Notes: a model not told the origin generated them from the letters alone. A stretch of 8,698 nt of DNA from JAEHDI01 sp035455185 (GCA_035455185.1 DATIFQ010000002.1:1-8698); one strand, 5' to 3'; positions 1 to 6,887 are shown, counted from the first letter of the stretch. Numbers and translations are program-made.

Positions 1-806
1 GATGGCGACGTAAGAGGCAGATAGACGATTCCACGCTCTTCGTCCACGCTCAGGATCGACCAGGCATTCACCGCCCCGCGGTCTTTCCAGGACTCGCCAT
101 CCCATGTATCGTGGCCGTACTCTCCTGGCCGAGGCACTACATGGAATCGCCATGCCAGGGCCCCGGTATTCGCATCGAACGCCCGCACGTCACCGCTAGG
201 CCCCCGCGCTTCGCCGTCCGCCGTCAGCGATCCGCAGACGACAAGGTTTTTGTAGATTGTCGGCGGCGAAGTCAACCCGTAACCGCGATCCGGGAAGTCG
301 TCGGCAACGCCCTTGCGGAGGTCGATCCAGCCCTTCCCGCCGAAGGTTTCCACGGGGCGTCCGGTGCGCGCATCAATCGCGAAAAGCCTCCCGTCGAGCG
401 TTCCAAAGAAAAGGCGCCTGTCCTTGCCATCGGTCCAGAGTGCCGCTCCGCGGTTGATGAACAGGTTGTATGGCTGTTCTTTGTCCAGTCCCGGATCGAA
501 CTTCCAGATTTCCCGCCCTGTTTCCGCATCCAGCGCAATCAAACGGCAGAACGGCGTCGTGAAGTACAGGACGCCGTCGGTCACGAGCGGCGTCGCCTCA
601 AAGGCGCTCTTTACCGGCCATTTTTTGCCATCGCTAATGTCGCCTGTATGATACGTCCACGCGACCTTCAACCGGCCCACGTTCGATCGGTTGATCTGTT
701 TCAGCGGCGAATACTTCGTCCCGCCGGAGTCGCCGCCGTAATAGGGCCACTCCTGTCCTATGGCGGAGAAGACCGGGACCATAAACAACAGGAATCGCAA
801 AACCAT
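1..806 (-). CDS. PQQ-dependent dehydrogenase, exported, N-terminal part (cut by window edge)
   Basis: The minus-strand frame is open from an ATG at 806 to the left edge, giving 268 residues with no stop. It begins with a signal peptide: a hydrophobic stretch MVLRFLLFMVPVFSAIG with likely cleavage before Q18-E19-W20. The mature start carries Y-Y-G-G-D-S-G-G-T-K-Y-S-P-L-x-Q-I-N, followed by V-A-W-T-Y-H-T-G-D, the typical entry of the quinoprotein eight-bladed propeller. Repeated blade signatures follow (A-L-D-A-E-T-G-R-E-I-W-K-F, A-I-D-A-R-T-G-R-P, A-F-D-A-N-T-G-A-L-A-W-R-F) and a late G-I-V-Y-L-P-L-T-S-P. Family knowledge: such enzymes oxidise sugars or alcohols in the periplasm and pass electrons to quinones or cytochrome c. 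The substrate cannot be read from this part, and any C-terminal cytochrome domain lies outside the window. It starts 19 bases after the receiver gene in the same direction, with only a weak ribosome site, so it may be co-transcribed or merely adjacent. Confidence 0.9.
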   Translation of the reverse strand, partial: MVLRFLLFMVPVFSAIGQEWPYYGGDSGGTKYSPLKQINRSNVGRLKVAWTYHTGDISDGKKWPVKSAFEATPLVTDGVLYFTTPFCRLIALDAETGREIWKFDPGLDKEQPYNLFINRGAALWTDGKDRRLFFGTLDGRLFAIDARTGRPVETFGGKGWIDLRKGVADDFPDRGYGLTSPPTIYKNLVVCGSLTADGEARGPSGDVRAFDANTGALAWRFHVVPRPGEYGHDTWDGESWKDRGAVNAWSILSVDEERGIVYLPLTSP

Positions 807-825
807 GGTGTGAAGGGCGTATCCG

Positions 826-1305
826 CTACATAAATGCACGCAGCAGACGGGATTGCACGTCCTTCAGATTGGAGTGGGCCATGTCGAGCTCCGAGATTTT
901 CGACTCGAGGCTCCGCAGAAGCTGTGTCCGCTCAATACCGTTCTGAATCACCAGTAGAAGCTGAGCGTTCTCCCAGGGCTTCTCGAGATACTGGTACAAG
1001 CCGACGTCGTTGATCGCCTGAATCGCGCTTTGCTTGTCGGCGTGACCGGTGAGCAGGATGCGCGTCGCCTCCGGCTGAAGCTGTTTCGCGTGAGCCAGCA
1101 ACTGAATGCCGTTCATCTTCGGCATGAGGTAGTCTGTGACCACAACCTCGACCTGGTTGGCCTCAAGACGCTTCACGGCATCCTCGGGGTCGGTGAAGCC
1201 CTCGACGTTATAATCTGTCTCCAGGCGAAGATAGGCCCGAAGGCTGGTAATGACCATGTCTTCGTCGTCGACAATCATTACGGACGGTTTTGCGTTTGTC
1301 TGCAC
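826..1305 (-). CDS. Stand-alone receiver (REC) response regulator
   Basis: This is a 159-residue protein starting at GTG 1305. The start is chosen because AGGAG lies 8 bases upstream and because the longer frame to 1386 would overlap the kinase gene ahead of it. The REC fold is complete: acidic pair D13-D14 in M-I-V-D-D-E-D, phospho-acceptor D58 in V-V-V-T-D-Y-L-M-P-K-M-N-G, switch T86 in I-L-L-T-G-H-A-D, and K109 in Y-L-E-K-P-W-E. The Y-x-Y-L-x-K-P-W signature is the variant often seen in RpfG/HD-GYP-linked or kinase-linked receivers. After REC (about 1-125) there is only a helical tail of about 35 residues with heptad-like leucines (L-L-R-S-L-E-S-K-I-S-E-L), so it has no DNA-binding or enzymatic output. 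It follows the soluble kinase by 19 bases, so that kinase is its likely phosphodonor. Output must be by protein contact, or it serves as a phosphorelay intermediate. The partner is unknown. Confidence 0.9.
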   Translation of the reverse strand: MQTNAKPSVMIVDDEDMVITSLRAYLRLETDYNVEGFTDPEDAVKRLEANQVEVVVTDYLMPKMNGIQLLAHAKQLQPEATRILLTGHADKQSAIQAINDVGLYQYLEKPWENAQLLLVIQNGIERTQLLRSLESKISELDMAHSNLKDVQSRLLRAFM

Positions 1306-1313
1306 TGCGCGAG

Positions 1314-1318
1314 CTCCT
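1314..1318 (-). promoter_or_regulatory. Ribosome binding site deciding the GTG start of the receiver gene
   Basis: On the minus strand this reads AGGAG, 8 bases before the GTG at 1305. It lies in the 19-base gap after the kinase stop codon at 1325-1327. It supports the short 159-residue receiver rather than the 186-residue frame. Confidence 0.7.
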
Positions 1319-1324
1319 GGAATC

Positions 1325-2155
1325 TTAGCTGCCGCCCGTTTCCCTCCGGCGGACTGGTATTCTGACGTGGAAGGTGGTGCCAACACCTTCCTGGGTCTCG
1401 AAGTCGATCGAGCCGCCGTGTGTTTCCACTACGATCTTTCTGGAAATCGCCAGACCAAGCCCCGTGCCGACCCCCAGTGGTTTCGTCGTGAAACCGGGTG
1501 CGAAAATCTTGGGCCTGTCTTCCGGCTTGATCCCGCTGCCCGTGTCGGCAATCGCCACGTGGACCTGATCTCCCTCCATGCTTGTCTTGACCGTTACCTT
1601 GCCCTTCCCCTCTATGGCCTGTCCCGCGTTGATGAGAAGGTTGATAAATACCTGGTTCAGCAAATGCGGGTAACACTCCACAAGGGGAAGTTCGCCGAAT
1701 TCTGTCTCCACCTCGACGCGCCGGCGAAATTCACAGCTACCCAGCTTGAGGGAATCTCGGAGGATCTCATGCAAGTCAACCTTTCGCAGATCTGACTCGT
1801 CTACCCGCGAAAACGTCCTCAGGCTGCGAATTACCGACGAGATACGCTCGCACGCAATCTTGTCCACCAGTGAAACACTTTGGATGGTTTCGACAATCTC
1901 CGAAACCTTCGGGTCGGAAACGGCGTTGTCTGGTTTTGCCAGAAGTGCACGAAGTTTCTCAAGCGAGCGCAGGACCACCTCGTTGTTCGTAAGAATCGAA
2001 CTTATGGGCGTGTTGATCTCGTGAACGACACTTGCCAGCAGTCTGCCCAACGAGGCCAATTTGTACAGTTCCGCCACCTGCCGGTTGGCCTCGTCGAGTT
2101 CCGTGCGCAACCGGCCCTCCGGGGTCAGATGTGCCAGTTCGTGTCCTTCGGGCAT
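1325..2155 (-). CDS. Soluble, sensorless histidine kinase (DHp plus HATPase)
   Basis: This is a 276-residue cytoplasmic kinase with no membrane segment and no PAS or GAF domain. Residues 12-40 form a charged coiled-coil lead-in, then L-A-S-L-G-R-L-L-A-S-V-V-H-E-I-N-T-P with phospho-accepting H45. The ATPase domain has the N box N-L-L-I-N-A-G-Q-A-I (N176), the G1 box D-T-G-S-G-I (204-209), the F region F-A-P-G-F-T-T (218-224) and an intact G2 box G-V-G-T-G-L-G-L-A-I (228-237). All catalytic elements look functional. Its start is the ATG at 2155, with AGGAG 10 bases upstream. Another ATG overlapping the upstream stop (TAATG) runs into a stop after seven codons. It sits between the cNMP-like gene (23-base gap) and the receiver gene (19-base gap). 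Because it carries no input domain, its signal probably comes from a partner protein. The HEAT transporter and cNMP-like protein just upstream are the natural candidates (inference). Confidence 0.93.
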   Translation of the reverse strand: MPEGHELAHLTPEGRLRTELDEANRQVAELYKLASLGRLLASVVHEINTPISSILTNNEVVLRSLEKLRALLAKPDNAVSDPKVSEIVETIQSVSLVDKIACERISSVIRSLRTFSRVDESDLRKVDLHEILRDSLKLGSCEFRRRVEVETEFGELPLVECYPHLLNQVFINLLINAGQAIEGKGKVTVKTSMEGDQVHVAIADTGSGIKPEDRPKIFAPGFTTKPLGVGTGLGLAISRKIVVETHGGSIDFETQEGVGTTFHVRIPVRRRETGGS

Positions 2156-2165
2156 TCAGGCCTGG

Positions 2166-2170
2166 CTCCT
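2166..2170 (-). promoter_or_regulatory. Ribosome binding site of the soluble kinase
   Basis: AGGAG on the minus strand, 10 bases before the ATG at 2155 and within the 23-base gap after the cNMP-like gene's TAA at 2179-2181. It supports independent initiation of the kinase within one transcript. Confidence 0.6.
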
Positions 2171-2178
2171 GTATACCA

Positions 2179-2601
2179 TTATGGCTCAATCAGTTTGCGG
2201 AAACGCTTGACGAGAGTGGAGAAGATCGAGGCCGCGATCTCCAGGTTGTCGGATAGTAAGTCATAGAAGTCATCCCGCCCGATCCGGAGCAGTTTCGTAT
2301 CTTCGAGTGTCCGGGCAATCACCGGCATCGGCTCTTCGTCGAACAAAGCCCACGCGCCGAGCACCTCGTTCTGACGGGCCACGTGCAGCCGCTGTCCGGC
2401 CCGGCTCAATTCCACCGCCCCGTCAAGAATCACGTACAAGGCGTCCATTGGCTGCTCGTTCTGGAGGATCACCTTGTCGGGTAGGTACTGCACTTCTTTG
2501 GCGATCGCCGCGATGCGTGACAACTGCTCCGGTGTCAGGCTCTGGAGCAGTTCCACCGCCTCGAGTGCAATGACTTTCTCGACGATATTGAGTTCCGCCA
2601 T
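2179..2601 (-). CDS. Small cyclic-nucleotide-binding-fold (cNMP/Crp-like) protein without an effector domain
   Basis: This is a 140-residue protein. The ATG at 2601 is chosen over the longer frame to 2739 because AAGGAG lies 8 bases upstream and the longer frame runs deep into the transporter gene. The fold is recognisable: an N-terminal helix (V16-E17-L18-L19-Q20-S21-L22-T23-P24-E25-Q26-L27), then beta-roll elements L-P-D-K-V-I-L-Q-N-E-Q-P (40-51), a conserved A-L-Y-V-I-L-D-G-A-V-E-L (54-65), L-G-A-W-A-L-F (81-87), and A-R-T-L-E-D-T-K-L-L-R-I (96-107) leading into closing helices with D-F-Y-D-L-L (111-116). No helix-turn-helix follows. The phosphate-binding cassette looks degenerate: the usual Gly-Glu after the G82 position is G-A-W, and the usual cassette Arg aligns with M92, so classical cAMP or cGMP binding is doubtful. 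It starts 13 bases after the transporter-HEAT gene. It probably acts by protein contact in the same module. Confidence 0.88.
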   Translation of the reverse strand: MAELNIVEKVIALEAVELLQSLTPEQLSRIAAIAKEVQYLPDKVILQNEQPMDALYVILDGAVELSRAGQRLHVARQNEVLGAWALFDEEPMPVIARTLEDTKLLRIGRDDFYDLLSDNLEIAASIFSTLVKRFRKLIEP

Positions 2602-2609
2602 CGTTGGCT

Positions 2610-2615
2610 CTCCTT
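2610..2615 (-). promoter_or_regulatory. Ribosome binding site overlapping the transporter stop
   Basis: AAGGAG on the minus strand, 8 bases before the ATG at 2601. Its first base is the last base of the transporter stop codon TGA (2615-2617). This arrangement favours translational coupling of the transporter-HEAT protein and the cNMP-like protein, and it fixes the cNMP-like start. Confidence 0.7.
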
Positions 2616-5353
2616 CAGGCCAGCGCGAACTGGGCCGCCTGGGCGACCTGACAGACTTCGGCTCCCGCGCCTTTCGCCGCTTCGGTGATCTCCGCGGCAA
2701 GACCGCGCATGCGCAATTCGCCGGCGGCGGCCATCGCACAGACCACCAGCCATGAATCGCGAGAGCGAATCAATTCCCGAATCGCCTCTTCCGGTGTTCG
2801 TATCTCGACGCCAAACAATTCTCTGCCCCTCTCCATAAGTTGACCGCCATCGTCGAGGAGGGGCAGCAAGATCCGTTTCAATTCACGGTCCAGGACGTTA
2901 TCCAGGAATTCCAGAGCGGCGGCATATTGCTCGTGTTTCCGGCTGTGGAGCGCGAGATACGCCGCGTACATCTCTTTGGGAGGATACCGGAGACCAAGCA
3001 GCCGGAATAGCCTCTCCAGGGTCTGGTTGAGCCGCTCTTCGATACTGACAGCCAGCAAGCCGGCGGCAGTACGCGGGCCCTTGTGACCGCGGAACGGCGC
3101 TAATGCGGCACTTAGTTCGAAGTACAGTCGTGCCTCGTTGAGGATCTGTCTAGTGACGAAAACGTCGCCGTAGTTAAAACTGGGCGCCGATGCTCTGAGC
3201 CGGTTCAAAGCCTTCAGCACGGCAGCCCGCACCGCAAGGTTGGGCTGATTGATCGAGCGAATCAGCACATCCACACTCCGCTGATCTTGGATCGCCCGAA
3301 GCACTCGCGGGATCTGCTTCCGGATCGCAGGGGAAACGTGATCGTCTTCGAGAAAGTCGCTCAGGGTACCGACGATGCGTGTTCCGTAAGCGGCGAGCGC
3401 CTCGATCGCCGCACCGCGCAGTCGCGGGTCGGCCAGCTTCGGAACAATATCATGCAGGTAGGAACGATTCTGAAGGGATCCGGCGGTGCGGAAAGCGGCC
3501 GCTGCGACGGATGGCGCTGGATCGTCGATTAATGGTCGCAGGAACTCCCGTCCGTCCTCGCCGCACACACCGATCGCGATCGCGGCCAGACGCCGGCGCT
3601 CTGGATCGGGATCGGTAATCCCTCGGGCGCACCATTCGTGCGTCACTACCTCGCGAAATTCGCCCGCGTTTTCCCCGATCGCCGCCAGAGTGCTCTCGGT
3701 CAGCCGGAGGTTGTCGCTGTTCAAGAATTCTCGGGCTGTCGACGTTCGTTCGGGTGAGACCGCCAGAAGATAGCGTACCGCCGAGTCCCTCACGCCAGCG
3801 TGTTTGGCGGTAGGCAATTCCGCCTGAGCCCACCCGATGAGTCCGTCGAACCCGGCGGACCGGGCCAGACGATACACCTCACTCCGCACTTCCGGCAGCG
3901 TGCTCTCCACAAGTTCAGAAAGCAGGGGCCTGATCTCGTAGCCCGGCGCTTCCCCCAATACCGACAGCGCGTAGCATGCCTGCCTCACGTTGCCGCCACG
4001 GGCCGCTTGCTCCAACAAACGCAATGTCGCCGGATCGCCGACCGTAACTCGAGCGCTTTCCAGGTCAAACCGCCTTGCCTCCAGTCGCCGGCGGACCGTT
4101 CGCACGTACTCGTGTTGCGCCCGAATTGACAACAAGACCCAAACACCACAGAAGACAACCACGACCCAAGGCAGCCTTGAGAGGTCCGTGAGACCCGCCC
4201 ATGTCAGCGCAATCAGGAGCATACCGCCGAGACCCCGCCCCATGCGGTCGACGAATATGTCCACGAACGCCTTCGTCCGGTTCCTAAGTTCTGCCGGCAG
4301 CGGCAGATAGAGCAACTCCATGCCCGTGCGGTTGAAGGTGTAACGGTCCGTTGCCTCGACAAGCCTGGCGACCTGTGCCGTTTGCGTGCCCGGCCACAGC
4401 GCGGAAACCAAGGAAGCCCCAGCGATCGTAACCGGCATCAATTGGAGCGTCCCGCCAACTCCGAGCTTGCGCACCAGCGCTCCGGTGAAGAAGAGCTGCA
4501 GCACGAACGTAGCTACGTTCTGGTAGAAGTAGTACGTACTCAAGAACGCGGAGTAAGCCTCCGCCCCCTTGTAGACGAGCTTGCCGGCCGCCTGCAACTG
4601 GTACTCAACCATTACGTCGACAATGAACGTGATCGTGATGATCGCCGTGATCACCTGCAGATGCCGGTGTCGGCCGATATCCTTGACGATGTCCCGAGAC
4701 GTGAAACGGGCCTCCTCGACCTCGACCGCCTTGGCGCCGGCTAGAGAAACTCCCTTCTGCGCGACCGTCAGCCGGTACAGCACGTAGGACACGATCACCA
4801 GCGCGGCGCAGGCAAGCAGTAGGTTCTCCACTCCGATCAGCTTCACCGTGAACTTCGTGAACGCGCTCCCGAACCAGGCGCCCAAGACCGCGCCTAAACC
4901 AACCAGACCGTAAAGGCGCTTCGCCTCCCGTGTATTGAAGACGTTTGCCGCTACCAGCCAGCCCTGTGAAACAAGCACAACCCCGAAAAGGCTCGCCCAG
5001 ATGTTGAATACGTAAAGCATCCATGGCAACTTCAGTTGAACCAGCCACCACAAGCCGACCAGACAGACAATCGAGATCGCCGTCGCCCACGCTACCGCGG
5101 CGTTCAGCGACGCGCTCACCGCAACCCTCGTGTACAAGGTGGCAAGCACACCCCCGACAATCGCAATCAGAATGTACAAATAGGGCAGCCGGTCGATGTC
5201 AAAATGATCGACGAACATTGCTCGCGATACGGGTTTGACAATGTAGTAGGCGAACAGGACAGCCAGAAGGTAGAGGGACATGAAGAGCGTCCGCAGACGC
5301 TCGCCTTCCCTCACATCGAACGCACTGCGCCAGATTTGCCTGATCTTACGCAT
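2615..5353 (-). CDS. NTT/MFS-like nucleotide-transporter-family membrane protein with C-terminal HEAT repeats
   Basis: This protein has 912 residues from the ATG at 5353. A GTG at 5365 would add four residues but lies directly after an in-frame stop and has no usable ribosome site. Residues about 20-415 form a multi-span membrane domain (roughly 10-12 helices, e.g. the stretch around 27-42, 61-76 and 393-410). An early V-K-P-V-S-R (K40) follows the first helix. A late M-E-L-L-Y-L-P-L (345-352) is followed by K-A-F-V-D (361-365), matching the K-E-M-A-Y-I-P-L and K-A-x-x-D pattern of ATP/ADP translocase (NTT) proteins. From about 425 to 900 the sequence is soluble and made of HEAT-like helix pairs, for example P-E-V-R-S-E-V-Y-R-L-A-R, P-E-R-R-R-L-A-A-I-A-I and L-A-V-R-A-A-V-L-K-A-L. 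Family knowledge: NTT domains joined to HEAT and/or cNMP domains occur in free-living bacteria, with unproven function. Here the cNMP part is a separate gene directly downstream. Transport of nucleotides is not shown, and a sensing role is equally possible. Confidence 0.9.
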   Translation of the reverse strand: MRKIRQIWRSAFDVREGERLRTLFMSLYLLAVLFAYYIVKPVSRAMFVDHFDIDRLPYLYILIAIVGGVLATLYTRVAVSASLNAAVAWATAISIVCLVGLWWLVQLKLPWMLYVFNIWASLFGVVLVSQGWLVAANVFNTREAKRLYGLVGLGAVLGAWFGSAFTKFTVKLIGVENLLLACAALVIVSYVLYRLTVAQKGVSLAGAKAVEVEEARFTSRDIVKDIGRHRHLQVITAIITITFIVDVMVEYQLQAAGKLVYKGAEAYSAFLSTYYFYQNVATFVLQLFFTGALVRKLGVGGTLQLMPVTIAGASLVSALWPGTQTAQVARLVEATDRYTFNRTGMELLYLPLPAELRNRTKAFVDIFVDRMGRGLGGMLLIALTWAGLTDLSRLPWVVVVFCGVWVLLSIRAQHEYVRTVRRRLEARRFDLESARVTVGDPATLRLLEQAARGGNVRQACYALSVLGEAPGYEIRPLLSELVESTLPEVRSEVYRLARSAGFDGLIGWAQAELPTAKHAGVRDSAVRYLLAVSPERTSTAREFLNSDNLRLTESTLAAIGENAGEFREVVTHEWCARGITDPDPERRRLAAIAIGVCGEDGREFLRPLIDDPAPSVAAAAFRTAGSLQNRSYLHDIVPKLADPRLRGAAIEALAAYGTRIVGTLSDFLEDDHVSPAIRKQIPRVLRAIQDQRSVDVLIRSINQPNLAVRAAVLKALNRLRASAPSFNYGDVFVTRQILNEARLYFELSAALAPFRGHKGPRTAAGLLAVSIEERLNQTLERLFRLLGLRYPPKEMYAAYLALHSRKHEQYAAALEFLDNVLDRELKRILLPLLDDGGQLMERGRELFGVEIRTPEEAIRELIRSRDSWLVVCAMAAAGELRMRGLAAEITEAAKGAGAEVCQVAQAAQFALA

Positions 5354-5401
5354 GAGGAAGCCCACTCACCGGCGGCGATGACCGGAATCGTCTGATGCGG
5401 T

Positions 5402-5410
5402 AGTGTAGCA
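5402..5410 (-). promoter_or_regulatory. Candidate extended -10 element for the transporter-led operon
   Basis: On the minus strand this reads TGCTACACT, that is TG-n followed by TACACT, an extended -10 pattern. It would start transcription near 5395 and give a leader of about 40 bases before the ATG at 5353. No good -35 is present, which is tolerated with an extended -10. It is a pattern match only. Confidence 0.35.
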
Positions 5411-5435
5411 CAACTCTTTCGGCGAGCCGGTGCGT

Positions 5436-5441
5436 CATAAT
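5436..5441 (+). promoter_or_regulatory. Candidate -10 element for the membrane kinase gene
   Basis: CATAAT on the plus strand, 13 bases before the ATG at 5455, with only a poor -35 candidate upstream. If it is real, the transcript would have a very short leader or none. GAAG at 5444-5447 would be a weak ribosome site. This is weak evidence. Confidence 0.25.
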
Positions 5442-5454
5442 TTGAAGATACGGG

Positions 5455-6882
5455 ATGCCCGAACTGTACCAGCGCCTTCTGGCTTATCTCCTTCCTGGGA
5501 AAGCGGAGGAGGAAGATGGCTTTCGGCTTCGGATCGAAAAGCTGAGCCGCCAGGGGCTTAAGGTCGTCGCCATCGTCGAGATGTTCGCGCCGCTATTCAT
5601 GCTGGCTGCCCAGTATTTTGTGACGCCGGAGATATCCACCTGGGAGCCCCGCATTTGGCAGTCCGTCGCGGTAATGTGCGTCGGCGCCCTGACGCATCTG
5701 GTGGTGCGGCCGCAGAGGCGCGGTTTTCCGTACCGCCTTGCAGGTTGGCTCTCGGGCTTCGCCACTGGAATCGTTCTGATCACGAGTTCCCTGCTTCTCT
5801 TCGACCTCGGCGTGACGGCCGACCACTACATCTCAGGGCAGGTGACCAGCGTGCTACTGGTCGGAGTCGGAGCACTTCCTTTGCTTCCCTGGCACACGCT
5901 CAGTCTCGGCTTGGCAATGTGGACATATTATGTCGTAGCGGGCCCATTGGCGGTGCGTTGGGGCTTCCTCACGGTCATCGACCCTGACGGGACCCACAGC
6001 ATTTTCATCCTGATGATCACGTTCCTCAGCACCGCCCTCTCCGCGCTGCTGTATTCCGAGCGCCTCGCCAACTATCGGGCACACCAGGAGGCGCTGGCGA
6101 GTTCCGAAAGCCTGTGCCGGGCGCAGTCCCACCTTCTCCTTTCGGAGAACGCTGCTTCGCTGGGCCGTCTGGCCGCCGCGATCAGTCACGAACTCAACAA
6201 TCCGGTGGGTGCTTTGCGGAGCGCCGTCGACACGCTTCTGTTGCTCGGCGCCCGGCAGGCCACGACGCAAGGAGAGGACCAGCAGCGGCTTGTCCTGCTT
6301 CAGGCCGACCTTCGACGGTCCATCTATGATTCGACTGCCCGGCTTCAACAGACTGTCGGCCGCCTCCAGCGCTTCACCAACCTCGACAATGCCGACATCC
6401 GGCCGGCGGATATCAACGCGCTAGTCAATGACGTTGTCGCCCTGCAGGAGCACGAGATTCGCGGTTCGATTCATCTGGAACTTGACCTTCAGCCGATGCC
6501 GCCGCTCCTCTGCCGGCCTCAGCAGTTGAGCGCCGTGCTCTCCAGCATCCTCCATAACGCCATGCAGGCGACCGTCAACGGCGACGGCCGAATCCGCGTC
6601 TCGACCAGAGAGGCCGACCTCCACATCGAAGTCAGCGTTCGCGACAATGGGCGCGGCCTCAGCCCTGGCGAGCTGGCGACGGTTTTTGACCCCGGCTTCA
6701 AGATTACCGGGGGCCGCGTGTCGACGGGTAACTGGAGCCTGTTCAGCGCCCGCCAGATTGTCAGGGAACATCTGGGTGATATCCTGATCGAGAGCGAGGA
6801 AGGTAGAGGGACCACCGTGAGTGTACGGATTCCCCGGCTAACCGAAGCGGAACTTGAGCGAGGCGCCGGCGCGCGCTCCTAG
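5455..6882 (+). CDS. Multi-span membrane sensor histidine kinase with unusual G2 box
   Basis: This is a 475-residue protein. An N-terminal cytoplasmic stretch (1-33) is followed by about six hydrophobic helices between 35 and 200 (around 37-55, 68-84, 96-117, 129-145, 150-168, 182-200) with short loops and no large periplasmic domain. Any signal would therefore be sensed in or at the membrane. A linker at 201-232 leads into L-G-R-L-A-A-A-I-S-H-E-L-N-N-P with phospho-acceptor H245. The ATPase domain has S-I-L-H-N-A-M-Q-A (N368), D-N-G-R-G-L (397-402) and F-D-P-G-F-K (411-416). The G2 box reads S-T-G-N-W-S-L-F (423-430) where G-T-G-L-G-L is usual, so two of its three glycines are missing. This could mean weak or altered ATP-lid function, or an accepted subfamily variant. 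It is the first gene of the plus-strand set, and the REC-kinase begins 11 bases downstream. Confidence 0.92.
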   Translation: MPELYQRLLAYLLPGKAEEEDGFRLRIEKLSRQGLKVVAIVEMFAPLFMLAAQYFVTPEISTWEPRIWQSVAVMCVGALTHLVVRPQRRGFPYRLAGWLSGFATGIVLITSSLLLFDLGVTADHYISGQVTSVLLVGVGALPLLPWHTLSLGLAMWTYYVVAGPLAVRWGFLTVIDPDGTHSIFILMITFLSTALSALLYSERLANYRAHQEALASSESLCRAQSHLLLSENAASLGRLAAAISHELNNPVGALRSAVDTLLLLGARQATTQGEDQQRLVLLQADLRRSIYDSTARLQQTVGRLQRFTNLDNADIRPADINALVNDVVALQEHEIRGSIHLELDLQPMPPLLCRPQQLSAVLSSILHNAMQATVNGDGRIRVSTREADLHIEVSVRDNGRGLSPGELATVFDPGFKITGGRVSTGNWSLFSARQIVREHLGDILIESEEGRGTTVSVRIPRLTEAELERGAGARS

Positions 6883-6887
6883 AGAGG
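6881..6887 (+). promoter_or_regulatory. Ribosome binding site deciding the TTG start of the REC-kinase
   Basis: AGAGAGG ends 6 bases before the TTG at 6894 and overlaps the stop codon of the membrane kinase (6880-6882). The nearby GTG at 6889 meets a stop after two codons, so TTG is the only start that keeps the whole receiver domain. Confidence 0.6.

Larger units (their letters stand above)
5354..5454. promoter_or_regulatory. Divergent promoter region between the two gene sets
   Basis: This is the only non-coding stretch longer than 30 bases in the window, about 100 bases between the ATG of the transporter gene and the ATG of the membrane kinase gene. Both sets must be transcribed outward from here unless there are internal promoters. 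No strong inverted repeat or terminator was seen. Candidate -10 elements for each direction are listed separately. Confidence 0.7.

Noticed and set aside
111..833. Plus-strand open frame of 240 codons at the left end
   Set aside because: It is antisense to the PQQ dehydrogenase, whose signal peptide and propeller repeats are clear. The translation is Arg-rich with no domain pattern and looks like a shadow frame.
1306..1386. Longer start for the receiver gene at 1386
   Set aside because: It would overlap the kinase's ATPase C terminus by about 60 bases and adds a sequence outside the REC fold. The GTG at 1305 has AGGAG 8 bases upstream.
2602..2739. Longer start for the cNMP-like gene at 2739
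   Set aside because: The added 46 residues are Arg/Pro-rich shadow sequence of the transporter gene, and the ATG at 2601 has a strong ribosome site.
4605..5090. Minus-strand open frame of 161 codons inside the transporter gene
   Set aside because: It is an alternative frame of the clear membrane domain, rich in Arg and Gly, with no recognisable motif.
5411..5454. Sigma-54 type (-24/-12) promoter ahead of the membrane kinase
   Set aside because: I looked because related kinases often partner NtrC-type activators, but no GG/GC pair at the required spacing with the usual flanks is present.
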